From Alphaproteobacteria bacterium (GTDB lineage Bacteria > Pseudomonadota > Alphaproteobacteria > UBA8366), in assembly GCA_009377445.1 (NCBI GenBank), contig WHUA01000001.1, forward strand, positions 646,725 to 710,724: a stretch of DNA of 64,000 nucleotides, in the 5' to 3' direction. Position numbers and translations under genes: made by a program. Positions within the stretch are counted from its first letter, which is position 1. Every line of letters begins with the position of its first letter. The notes beneath the pieces are model-generated. The model was not told the DNA's origin, did not search any database, and saw nothing but the letters and a program-made list of their open reading frames with translations. This document shows positions 41,917 through 50,946 of this stretch, piece by piece.

Positions 41917-42708
41917 TCAGTTCGCTTCCCCGCGGGTCTGGGCGAGGGTCGGCGTGATGATGTCCCAGAGGTCGGCGGTCAATGCGATGTAGCTCGGGTC
42001 GTGCCGTAACTGCAGCAGGTCGCGGTCGCGGGGCAGCGGCGATTTTATGATCTGGCGGATGGTTCCCGGACGCGGCGAAAAGACGACGCAGCGATCGCCG
42101 AGCGCGACCGCCTCGTCGAGGTCGTGCGTAACGAATATGATGGTCTTGTTGAGGCGGCGGCTGATTTTCAGAAGCTCGATCTGCATGTTCAGCCGAAGCT
42201 GGGCGTCCAGGGCGGCAAAGGGCTCGTCCATCAGCAGCGTTTCGGGGTCGTACGCCAGAAGCCGCGCAAGCGCGGTGCGCTTGCGCATGCCGCCGGAGAG
42301 CTGCGACGGATACGAGCGCTCGAAGCCGTTCAGGCCGACGAGGCCGACGAGCTCTTCGAGCCGGCTTCTGATATCCGGCCGCGACCGGCTCTGGATCTCC
42401 ATCGGCACCGCGATGTTTCCGGCGACATCGCGCCACGGCAGAAGGTGATCGTTCTGCGTGATGTATCCGGTCTTCAGATTATAGGCGGTGACTTCCGCCC
42501 CATCGTAGAAGACGGCGCCGGCGCTCGGCTGGAACAGGCCCGCCGCCATATTCAGCAGTGTCGACTTGCCGCAGCCCGACGGCCCCACGATCGTGATCAG
42601 CTCGCCCCGGGCGATGTCGAGATCGACATTCTCGACGGCGCAGACAATTCGTTCGCTCGAATTGAATGTCTTGCCTACGCCGGCAAACCTTATGAGTGCG
42701 TTTCCCAT
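41917..42708 (-). CDS. ABC ATP-binding protein, SsuB/TauB-like (importer 2)
   Basis: VGPSGCGKSTLLNMAAGL, LSGGMRKRTALARLLAYDPETLLMDEPFAALDAQLR. Confidence 0.94.
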   Translation of the reverse strand: MGNALIRFAGVGKTFNSSERIVCAVENVDLDIARGELITIVGPSGCGKSTLLNMAAGLFQPSAGAVFYDGAEVTAYNLKTGYITQNDHLLPWRDVAGNIAVPMEIQSRSRPDIRSRLEELVGLVGLNGFERSYPSQLSGGMRKRTALARLLAYDPETLLMDEPFAALDAQLRLNMQIELLKISRRLNKTIIFVTHDLDEAVALGDRCVVFSPRPGTIRQIIKSPLPRDRDLLQLRHDPSYIALTADLWDIITPTLAQTRGEAN

Positions 42709-42862
42709 GTCCCTGTGGTGAATTCGCCCTGGCGCGCTTTCGAGAGCGCGCCATGCGGAGCCTAGATGGAAGCCGCTCGGAGCCGAATGCGGTCTCGCGA
42801 CGTCATCGTCGCTTCAGATGTGGGAGGGGCCGTCAGACAAGACAAACGATATGTTTTCGCCC

Positions 42863-42887
42863 TTCATATCGGGATCGCCGATATGAA
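42863..42887. promoter_or_regulatory. Putative LysR-type operator upstream of ABC importer 2
   Basis: Perfect 10-bp inverted repeat TTCATATCGG-GATCG-CCGATATGAA, sharing ATATCG-N7-CGATAT with 36095-36113. Confidence 0.65.
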
Positions 42888-42915
42888 TTTGCGACTCGCA
42901 TGCGCCCGCTCGCTG

Positions 42916-44757
42916 CTAGGTTGCCGCACCGGGTGTCTTCTTCGGGCGCGGCGCGGCTGCGGCCGCTCCGTCCGAGCGCTGCTCGGCGGGCTTCTTCGTC
43001 CGGCTCAGGTTCTGCGCGGTGTTCAGCAGCGAGATGTGCGAGAAGGCCTGCGGGAAATTTCCCACCTGGCGGCGGATTGCGGGATCGTATTCTTCCGCGA
43101 GCAGGCCGACGTCGTTCCGCAGCGATATCAGATGTTGAAACAGGCGCCGCGCATCTTCGACGCGGCCCATCAGCACGTAGACATCGGCCAGCCAGAAGCT
43201 GCAGGCGAGGAAAGCGCCTTCGCCCGCGGGCAAACCATCGGCAGCTTCCGCCGTGTGGTAGCGCAGCACGAGCCCGTCCACGAGCAGGCTGCGCTCGATC
43301 GCTTCCACGGTGCCGCGGATCCTGACGTCGGATGCGGGCAGGAAGCCGACGATCGGCAGCAGCAGCAGGCTGGCGTCGAGCTGCTTGGAGCCGTATGACT
43401 GCACGAAGCTGCCGAGGCCGCTGTCGAAGCCGTGGCGGCAGACATCCTCATGCACCTGGTCGCGCAATTCCCGCCAGTGATCGAGTGGCCCGTCCAGGCC
43501 GAATTCCACGATCCCCTTTATCGCCCTGTCGAACGCCACCCAGGCCATTACCTTGGAATACGTGAAGTGACGGCGTCCGCCCCGCACTTCCCATATCCCC
43601 TCGTCGGGCTCCCGCCAGACGCATTCCAGGTGGTCGAGCAACGCGCGCTGGAGCGCCCATGCGCTGTCGCTCGGAGCCAGTCCGCCCCGGCGGCCGTGAT
43701 GCAGGGCATCCATGACCTCGCCATAGACGTCGATCTGGAGCTGCCCATGCGCCGCATTGCCGATGCGGACGGGCTTCGATCCCTCGTAACCGGGCAGCCA
43801 TTCGACTTCCCATTCGGTCATGCGGCGCTCGCCGCCGATGCCGTAGAGGATCTGCATCTGGCTCGGCGAGCCCGCCGCCGCGCGCACCAGCCAGTCGCGC
43901 CACGCCTTCGCCTCGCCGAAGTGGCCGGCGTTCATCAGCGCGAGCAGGGTCAGGGTCGCGTCGCGAAGCCAGCAGAACCGGTAGTCCCAATTCCGCATGC
44001 CGCCCAGTTGCTCCGGAAGCGACGTTGTCGGCGCCGCCACGATGCCGCCCGTCGGCGCGTATGTGAGCGCTTTCAACGTGACGAGGGAGCGCCGGACGGC
44101 TTCCGTCCATTCGCCCGCCACTTCGCTCTTTGCCGACCAGCGGGCCCAGAATCTCTCCGTCCGTTCGAGCGCCGCTTCCGCATCGATTGCCGCGGGCGGC
44201 GGAAGGTGGGATGGCCCGTAGGCGAGGACGAACGGCACCCGTTCGCCCGCCGCGACGGTAAACTCCGCGACGCTCCTGAGGCCCTCGCCGCGAAGGCGGA
44301 CCGGGGCGTGGAGAACGATCATATCGGGGCCGGAAACGGCCTGGAGCGTGCCGTCGGCAAGCCGGCTCACCCATGGCACGGCCTGGCCGTAACCGTAGCG
44401 GATGACGAGCTCGGTGCGCATCCTGACGGCGCCGCGCTCGCCCGCGACGATCCGAACCACGTCGGAGTTCTGTCCGCGGAGCGGCATGAAATCGATCAGG
44501 AGGACCGATCCCTCATCCGTTTCGAACCGTGTCTCCAGGATAAGGGTATCTCCGCGATAGCGCCGGGAGGTTCGGGCCGATGCCTCCACGGGCGCGATCT
44601 GCCATCGGCCGTTGTCCGGCGTGCCGAGCAGCGCGGCAAAGCAGGCGTCCGAATCGAACCGCGGCCAGCAGAGCCAATCGATCGATCCGTCCTTCGCGAC
44701 GAGCGCCGCCGTCTCGCAATCGCCGAGCAGGGCGTAGTCTTCGATGCGGGAAGCCAT
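42916..44757 (-). CDS. Glycoside hydrolase family 15-like protein (glucoamylase/trehalase type)
   Basis: IEDYALLGDCETAALVAKDGSIDWLCWPRFDSDACFAALLG, LPEQLGGMRNWDYRFCWLRDATLTL, GEGAFLACSFWLADVYVLMGR. Confidence 0.93.
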   Translation of the reverse strand: MASRIEDYALLGDCETAALVAKDGSIDWLCWPRFDSDACFAALLGTPDNGRWQIAPVEASARTSRRYRGDTLILETRFETDEGSVLLIDFMPLRGQNSDVVRIVAGERGAVRMRTELVIRYGYGQAVPWVSRLADGTLQAVSGPDMIVLHAPVRLRGEGLRSVAEFTVAAGERVPFVLAYGPSHLPPPAAIDAEAALERTERFWARWSAKSEVAGEWTEAVRRSLVTLKALTYAPTGGIVAAPTTSLPEQLGGMRNWDYRFCWLRDATLTLLALMNAGHFGEAKAWRDWLVRAAAGSPSQMQILYGIGGERRMTEWEVEWLPGYEGSKPVRIGNAAHGQLQIDVYGEVMDALHHGRRGGLAPSDSAWALQRALLDHLECVWREPDEGIWEVRGGRRHFTYSKVMAWVAFDRAIKGIVEFGLDGPLDHWRELRDQVHEDVCRHGFDSGLGSFVQSYGSKQLDASLLLLPIVGFLPASDVRIRGTVEAIERSLLVDGLVLRYHTAEAADGLPAGEGAFLACSFWLADVYVLMGRVEDARRLFQHLISLRNDVGLLAEEYDPAIRRQVGNFPQAFSHISLLNTAQNLSRTKKPAEQRSDGAAAAAPRPKKTPGAAT

Positions 44758-44769
44758 GCGACCGGCCCG

Positions 44770-45822
44770 TCAGAGGGTGAAGTCGAGGACGACCTTCACG
44801 TCGTCCGGATGGCGGTCGAAGGCCTCCGCCCAATGCGTCAGGGGAACCCGTCTCGAAATCAGCCGCGACAGCCAATCCTTGTCCGCCTTGGCCAGAACCT
44901 CCGCCGCGATCTCGTAGTGGCGGCGGTTGGCGTTCACGGACCCGAACACCGCGTCGTTCTCCAGCACCATGCTCTTGTTGAGAACGCCGACATCGAGGTG
45001 AATGCGGTGCTGTCCGGACGAGATGCCGGCGAGGCACACGATTCCCGACGGCGTGTTCCGGTTGAGCGCATCGAGAACGACCGACGGCGCTCCCGTGCAT
45101 TCGATGATGACGTCGGGCGCGAAATCGATATCGTCCGGCAGATGCCCGGCATGATAAGTGCCTCCCAGATCCCGGACGAGCTGCGGCTTCGGCCCTGAAG
45201 TCACGCGGTCCATGACGTGCACCTCGAGTCCGCGCTGCTGGCCGATGAGCGCGGCCAGCAATCCGATCGGCCCCGCGCCGGTCACAAGCACGGTGCGGGG
45301 CGCCCATGCACCCGATCTGCTGCCGATGCGCTCCACATGGTCCCACGCCTTGGCGACGACGCTCGCCGGTTCCAGCAGCACGCCGAGAAGGCCCAACGAC
45401 GGGTCGATACGGAGGGCGAACGCTGGTTCGATCCGGAAACGGTCCGAGGCGTAGCCGTTCAGCTCCTTGATGCCGCGCTCGGAATAGCGGCCGTTGGCGC
45501 ACATGTCCCATTCTCCGGCGGCGCAATAGCGGCAGGGGACGGGATCGGGTCGCCGGACGATTCCGACCACCAGGTCGCCGGTGGAAAGGCCGCAATTCGC
45601 CGGCGCGTCTTCGACGCGTCCGACCGACTCGTGCCCGATGATCAGCCGATCCTGTCCGGGTGGCGCCCAGCCGTATCGGCCGCTGACAATCTCCACGTCG
45701 GTGCCGCAAATTCCGACAGCGAGCGTACGCACCAGAACCGGTCCTTCGTCCGCGGCGGGATCCGGGGTTTCGTCCAGGCGGGCCGAGCCGGCGCGGCCGG
45801 GCATTACGGTGAGTGCGCGCAT
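44770..45822 (-). CDS. Glucose 1-dehydrogenase-like zinc-dependent alcohol dehydrogenase
   Basis: GICGTDVEIVSGRYG, IIGHESVGRVE, DLVVGIVRRPDPVPCRYCAAGEWDMCANG, VTGAGPIGLLAALIGQQRG. Confidence 0.88.
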   Translation of the reverse strand: MRALTVMPGRAGSARLDETPDPAADEGPVLVRTLAVGICGTDVEIVSGRYGWAPPGQDRLIIGHESVGRVEDAPANCGLSTGDLVVGIVRRPDPVPCRYCAAGEWDMCANGRYSERGIKELNGYASDRFRIEPAFALRIDPSLGLLGVLLEPASVVAKAWDHVERIGSRSGAWAPRTVLVTGAGPIGLLAALIGQQRGLEVHVMDRVTSGPKPQLVRDLGGTYHAGHLPDDIDFAPDVIIECTGAPSVVLDALNRNTPSGIVCLAGISSGQHRIHLDVGVLNKSMVLENDAVFGSVNANRRHYEIAAEVLAKADKDWLSRLISRRVPLTHWAEAFDRHPDDVKVVLDFTL

Positions 45823-45989
45823 GAGGGATCTCTTTCCGGCGCCGACTGAAAGGACGCCTGCGAATCTGGTTTCCCTCTCCTTGAACCTGTTAACGCGCCA
45901 AAGGCCGATCCGCTGCAAATCAAATAACGATTGTCATTCAGTACCGGCGGTTGGACGTGCATCGGGCAAGATCGCGGAGCCCGAAACAG

Positions 45990-46019
45990 CGCCGCCCGGC
46001 GAAACCTCGCCGGGCGGCG
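45990..46019 (-). terminator. Probable terminator downstream of the tctC-like gene
   Basis: CGCCGCCCGGCGA-loop-TCGCCGGGCGGCG, 13-bp perfect stem with 4-nt loop. Confidence 0.7.
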
Positions 46020-46042
46020 GTATTTGGTTCAGTGCGGGTCTC

Positions 46043-47185
46043 TTACGACCCAGTCCGTATGTTGTCGATGTTCACGTCGTAGCGGACCTTCACATACTTC
46101 GCGAGCCACTTGGCCGCTTCAGGCGAAATCGTGGTGCCTTCGTCGCGGATTCGGATTGCGGCGTCGCTCATGATGTTCTTGTACGGCCCGAAAATCTCCT
46201 TGCCGGCAGGGGTTTTCATCACCTCCGCATAGACTTCCTTCGCCGCGGTCCGCCATGCCTCGACGACATCCTTGGGCGTACCCGCCATCAGATTCCAGGA
46301 CTTCGAGAGCGGCACGCTGACGCCCATGAGCGACTTCCAGGCTCCGTAAGCGGCACCCGACGGCTCCTTACCGAATACGGCCTTGTAGTATTCCGGAACA
46401 GTCGGCACGTCCGGCAGGCCCGGATCGCGCTCGATCTTGCCGTTCTCGTCCATGACGCCGAAGGTAAACAGGGGCACGGCCATGCCTTCCTCGATCATCT
46501 TCTTGCGACTCTGGAGGAACGAGAGCGTATTGTCATAGTTGACCGTGAACTCGCCGCGCTCGAACCCGAGCGCCATCGGCCCGTTGCCGCCGAGACCCCA
46601 GACGCTGTTCACTTCCACGCCGAGAAGGCTCAGGGCCACCCGCAGCGCCAGGTCGCCGGAGGTCGGCGTCTTGCCGCCGAAGTTCAGCTCTTCCGGCGAA
46701 TAGCTGCCGAGCTTCTTGATCTTGCCCTTCAAGGTCTTCTCGTCCTGGATGCCGAGATTGCCACGGGTGTAGAGCGTGATGCCGCGCGGCGAGAGGATGA
46801 TCGGAATGAAGTCCTTCAGGTCGAACTGAGCCCGCGGATCGCCGAGCATCCAGTTCGACTGGCTCGACGTGGACAGGGCGAGAACGGTCGTTCCGTCCTT
46901 TTCCGCATGGTCGGCGTAGTAGTTCGCGCCGGTCAGGCCACCGCCGCCCGGCTTGTTCAAGACGAGGATGGTCGGATGGCCCGGCAGGTGCTTTTCGAAA
47001 AGCGGCGCCATCAAGCGGCTGTAACTGTCCGTACCGCCGCCTTCGCTGAAGGGTACGATGATCGTGATTTGCTTGTCGGAGAAGTCCACCGCCATTGCAT
47101 CGGTGCTGGCCAGCGTTACGAGCCCGAGCACTGCAGCGGACGCGGCGAGAGCCAGCTTTCGGCAGAGATTGCGTGCGTTATTCAT
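46043..47185 (-). CDS. Tripartite tricarboxylate transporter substrate-binding protein (TctC/Bug family)
   Basis: Signal peptide ending MA; ITIIVPFSEGGGTDSYSRLMAPLFEKHLPGHPTILVLNKPGGGGLTGANY. Confidence 0.88.
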   Translation of the reverse strand: MNNARNLCRKLALAASAAVLGLVTLASTDAMAVDFSDKQITIIVPFSEGGGTDSYSRLMAPLFEKHLPGHPTILVLNKPGGGGLTGANYYADHAEKDGTTVLALSTSSQSNWMLGDPRAQFDLKDFIPIILSPRGITLYTRGNLGIQDEKTLKGKIKKLGSYSPEELNFGGKTPTSGDLALRVALSLLGVEVNSVWGLGGNGPMALGFERGEFTVNYDNTLSFLQSRKKMIEEGMAVPLFTFGVMDENGKIERDPGLPDVPTVPEYYKAVFGKEPSGAAYGAWKSLMGVSVPLSKSWNLMAGTPKDVVEAWRTAAKEVYAEVMKTPAGKEIFGPYKNIMSDAAIRIRDEGTTISPEAAKWLAKYVKVRYDVNIDNIRTGS

Positions 47186-47395
47186 CTGTTTCTATGCCTC
47201 CAAGTTCGTTTCCTTCCCTCCTTGCTGTTAGCGCACCACGAGTGGCGTCGCCCATCTTCAGGCTTCAATCGAGTAGCAAGTTCCCAGTGCGTCCAATCAA
47301 GCTACCAGCTAGATGCGCAAAAGCAACGCTTCGCCCCGGACGAGTGCGCTCGTATTGGTCAGGCACAGTGTGGCGTCGCTTACGTGCCGCAAAAT

Positions 47396-48613
47396 TCAGA
47401 TTATTTTCTTGTCCTTGAATTCCCGGATCTGGGCATCGCTGTAGCCGAGGCCCTTCAGGATCGGGACATTGTGCTCGCCCAGCTCCGGTGCGATTCCGAT
47501 CCTGGGCGGCGTTTCGGAGAAATGCCACGGCGATCCGTGCACCTTCACCTTCTTGCCGTGCTTCGGATACTCGACCTCGGTGATGTATCGATTGGCGAGA
47601 ACGTCGGGATCGTCGGCGGCTTCGAGCAGGGTGTTGATCGGCGCGGCGACGATGTCCGCGTCGCGCAGGATTTTCACCCACTCGTCGCGGCCGCCCGTCG
47701 CGAACAGCTCGTCGAGCGCCTTGAGCAGCGACGTCCGTTTCTCCTCCGACGTCATGGCGACGCCCAGGTCGGCGAATCCCTTGCGCTCCATCTGGTCGTA
47801 GAAGCCGAGCGCGCCGAGCGCCGCCTTCCACTTCGGCGCGCCGTTGAGCTGGAACACGAACGGCTTGCCGTCGCGGTCGTTGAAGCTGGCGCTCATGCCG
47901 GGGCGTTCGGCGGTTCCGGAAATCCGCGCCTGCCCGGTAACCGGGTTCTGCCCGCGCCACATGGCCGTTGTCAGCGTCCAGCCCATGAGGCGGATCTGCC
48001 CGCCGAGCAGAGAGGTCTCGATCTTCTGCCCGACGCCGGTCGTCTTGGCGCAATAGAGCCCGGCCAGCATGCCGCCGAACGCCAGGATCGCGCAGGTCTC
48101 GTCGGCCACCGAGACGATGCCGGTCTTCAGCGGCTGGCCTGGAATCGAATAGGCTTCGGCGATGCCGCCGAGCGCCTGCGCCATGGAGTCGGTGCCGGGG
48201 AGCTTGGCGTTGGGACCCTTCGGGCCATAGCCCGAGATCGAGACGTAGACGATCTTCGGATTGATCTTCTTGAGGTCTTCGTAGCCGAAGCCGTTCTTCT
48301 CGGCGGCGCCGGGCCGGAAGTTCTGGCCGAAGATGTCCGCCCGCTTCACGAGGCCATAGAGAATTTCCCGGCCCTCGGGGGACTTCAGATTCAGGGTGAG
48401 GCTTTTTACGCCGCGGTTGTTGGTCTCGAAATAGGTGCTCGGGAAGCCCGGAATGCGGCCCGACTTTCGCGAATTGTCGCCCACCTCGGGCACTTCTATC
48501 TTGATGACCTCCGCCCCCAGGTCGGCCATCAGCATGTAGGGAACCGTTCCGGCTTGCGCCGTCGAACAGGCCACGACCTTTACGCCGTCGAGCGGGCCAC
48601 GCGCCTGTGTCAT
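47396..48613 (-). CDS. CaiB/BaiF family CoA-transferase
   Basis: LDGVKVVACSTAQAGTVPYMLMADLGAEVIKIEVPEVGD, NRGVKSLTLNLKSPEGREILYGLVKRADIFGQNFRPGAAEKNGFGYEDLKKINPKIVYVSISGYG. Confidence 0.94.
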   Translation of the reverse strand: MTQARGPLDGVKVVACSTAQAGTVPYMLMADLGAEVIKIEVPEVGDNSRKSGRIPGFPSTYFETNNRGVKSLTLNLKSPEGREILYGLVKRADIFGQNFRPGAAEKNGFGYEDLKKINPKIVYVSISGYGPKGPNAKLPGTDSMAQALGGIAEAYSIPGQPLKTGIVSVADETCAILAFGGMLAGLYCAKTTGVGQKIETSLLGGQIRLMGWTLTTAMWRGQNPVTGQARISGTAERPGMSASFNDRDGKPFVFQLNGAPKWKAALGALGFYDQMERKGFADLGVAMTSEEKRTSLLKALDELFATGGRDEWVKILRDADIVAAPINTLLEAADDPDVLANRYITEVEYPKHGKKVKVHGSPWHFSETPPRIGIAPELGEHNVPILKGLGYSDAQIREFKDKKII

Positions 48614-48629
48614 CGCCTCAGCCTCCTGC

Positions 48630-49970
48630 TTAGCTAGCCCTGGCGCCCTCCCCGAGCGGCGGCACGGCGTCGAGTACGTCCTTTGCCAATACGTCGCGCA
48701 CGGTATCGAGATCGAGGCGGTAGGCGCCGATCAGGTCGGCCGTATCGGTGACGATCGCATCGATGTCGCCCAGCAGCCGCAGGCGCTTGTAGAGATCCGG
48801 AATGTGGATGCCCATGCTCTCGCCGATCAGCTCCATGAAGTTGAGCGTCTCGAACGAGACCTGCGGCTGGAACTTGATGAGCTCGCGATGGCAGCCGTGG
48901 AAGATCGACGCGAAAGTCGTCACGCCGGTTTCGGCGGCGGCCCGGAACTCCCTTTCGCGCAGCTCGGCCTTGAACTTCGGCAGGACGCTGAGATGGCTCG
49001 CCTGGGTGCTGACGACCGGCACGTCCAGCTCGATCACCTCCAGGCCGGGAATGGCGCGCAGCACCTTCTTCACGGCGGCATTGATGCCGGGCAGGGCCGA
49101 GCGCTCCTGCAGCGCCACCCGCTTCTCGACCCGGTGGACGAACAGGGGGCGCAATTCATCAAGCTTTTCAACGAAGAACTCGGTGATCGGGCTTAGGTCG
49201 AACGGCATGGAGCCGAAGGACTGCGCGTAGGCCGGCAGCGCCACTTCGCCGATCTGGATCTGGCAGCTCGGGCACCAGGAGATGACGCGCGCCGCGCCGG
49301 GCCGTCCCAGCCGCTCGATCGTGCCGAAGCCGATGCGGCCGGCGATCTTCGCGTCGCCCTGCTTGAAGTGCTGGATGCCGCAGCAGGTCGACGCGCCGCC
49401 CATCACCTCGTAGGTGACGCCGAGCGCATCGAGCACGTCCAGGATGAGCAGCGCGATGTGCGGCGTCTTGATGACGTTGCAGCCCGAGTAGAAGACGATA
49501 TCCGGCGGCTCGGCCGCATAGCCGCCCTCCGGCAACAAGGGCGGATTGAGCCGCGCGTGAACCTCCGGCGGCAACAGGAGGCGCGAGATCATCCGCGTCG
49601 AGCGGTTCATGTTGTTGAAATACTTCTTGGCGCCGTGCCGCACCACGTCTTCGCCCAGCCGCTCCTTCGCGGCGATGCGCGCCATATTGACCATGAAGCG
49701 CGGGTTCACGCCGTAATCGCAGGCCGGGATGCATTTGCCGCTGTTCGTGCAGACTTCGGCGAAGCGCTCGGCGTCCGGCGTTCCCCGCCCGCCGGCGAGC
49801 AGGTCCAGCATGCCGCCCACGATGGCGCGGCCGTTCGCCGGGTCGAGCCCGGCAGGCACGGTCATGGGGCACGCCTCGACGCATTTTCCGCAGCGCGTGC
49901 AGGCATCGAGCGTGTCTTCGATGCGTTCGCGCACCGCTTCCAGGAATTTTATGCTGCCGTCTTCCGCCAC
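48630..49970 (-). CDS. (Fe-S)-binding CCG-domain protein (HdrD/GlcF-like)
   Basis: CTRCGKCVEACPM, CTNSGKCIPACDYG, SGC...STCCG...WCPSCQ. Confidence 0.88.
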   Translation of the reverse strand: MAEDGSIKFLEAVRERIEDTLDACTRCGKCVEACPMTVPAGLDPANGRAIVGGMLDLLAGGRGTPDAERFAEVCTNSGKCIPACDYGVNPRFMVNMARIAAKERLGEDVVRHGAKKYFNNMNRSTRMISRLLLPPEVHARLNPPLLPEGGYAAEPPDIVFYSGCNVIKTPHIALLILDVLDALGVTYEVMGGASTCCGIQHFKQGDAKIAGRIGFGTIERLGRPGAARVISWCPSCQIQIGEVALPAYAQSFGSMPFDLSPITEFFVEKLDELRPLFVHRVEKRVALQERSALPGINAAVKKVLRAIPGLEVIELDVPVVSTQASHLSVLPKFKAELREREFRAAAETGVTTFASIFHGCHRELIKFQPQVSFETLNFMELIGESMGIHIPDLYKRLRLLGDIDAIVTDTADLIGAYRLDLDTVRDVLAKDVLDAVPPLGEGARAS

Positions 49971-50053
49971 GACGAAACCTCGTTTCGGTTAAGGCCGTCG
50001 GCAGCACTTTAGGCCGCGCCCCGTCCGCGCGTCAAAATCGGCTCGATCCCCCG

Positions 50054-50875
50054 TCACTCGATGCGGAGCGCGACCGGCGGCAGGCGGTCGAAACACGCTT
50101 CGACGCGCGTGCCGGCCGCCGGATAGATCGTCTTCACCACGCTTCCCAGCGTGACGATCTCGCCGGCCCTGAGGCAGGCATCTCGCGACGCCAGGTGCTC
50201 GGCCAGCCAGCGCAGCGCATCGAGTGGATGGCCGAGTATGGCGGCGCCGACGCCGACCTCCGCCGCTGGCGCACCGTCGATCTTGAAGAAGCCGGAAAGG
50301 GTCGCCAGATCGCCCACCTCGGCAAGCGGGCGCGCCTCGCCGACGACGCAGCCGGCGGAGAAGAAGTCGTCGGCGACGAGGCTCGGCGGCGGGACCGCGG
50401 TGAAATCGCGAAAGCGATGCTCGATGATCTCCACGGAGGCCATGACGCCGCCGACGGCCGATGCGATCTCCCGGCCGCCGCGGCCGGCGGCGCGCGCGTC
50501 GAAATCGGCGGCGAGCCTGACGGCGATCTCGCACTCCAGCCCGAGCTTGAAAAAATCGGCCGCTTTCAGCATTGCCTGGCGCTCGTGAAGCGACGCCCGG
50601 TACAGGGTTCCGGCACAGGGATGCGGAATGTCCAGATAGGCCTGCATCACCGGCGTGGTGCAGCCGATCTTCCAGCCGCAAGGCGCTCCCGAGCCTCGCT
50701 TCTCGAGGCGCGCGCGCAAGATGGCTTGGATCGCGTAGGCGTCGTCCAATGTGGCCGGCCGGCAGCTTTCGGGGAGCTCGGCGAGCGGCTCGTTCCGGCC
50801 GTTCGCCCTCAGGCGGAGATCGGCGAGAATCGCCGCCGCGGCTTGCATGGCATCGCTCTGCATCACATGTCTCAT
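50054..50875 (-). CDS. 2-keto-4-pentenoate hydratase/fumarylacetoacetate hydrolase family protein
   Basis: DDAYAIQAILRARLEKRGSGAPCGWKIGCTTPVMQ, GLECEIAVRLAADF, VMASVEIIEHRF. Start approximate. Confidence 0.85.
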   Translation of the reverse strand: MRHVMQSDAMQAAAAILADLRLRANGRNEPLAELPESCRPATLDDAYAIQAILRARLEKRGSGAPCGWKIGCTTPVMQAYLDIPHPCAGTLYRASLHERQAMLKAADFFKLGLECEIAVRLAADFDARAAGRGGREIASAVGGVMASVEIIEHRFRDFTAVPPPSLVADDFFSAGCVVGEARPLAEVGDLATLSGFFKIDGAPAAEVGVGAAILGHPLDALRWLAEHLASRDACLRAGEIVTLGSVVKTIYPAAGTRVEACFDRLPPVALRIE

Positions 50876-50946
50876 AGGGTCAGGGTGTCGCCTTCGCCGA
50901 CCGTGATAGCGGTCGCGGGCGGCCGGTGGCAAGACAAAGCGGTGCT

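Noticed and set aside
42766-43398. + strand ORF across the importer-2 promoter region
   Set aside because: Runs into the antisense of GH15 and has no domain signature; the region is better explained as a promoter with the operator repeat.
45581-48637. 1018-aa + strand ORF
   Set aside because: Opposite the dehydrogenase, TctC and CoA-transferase genes; composition is that of a high-GC mirror frame.
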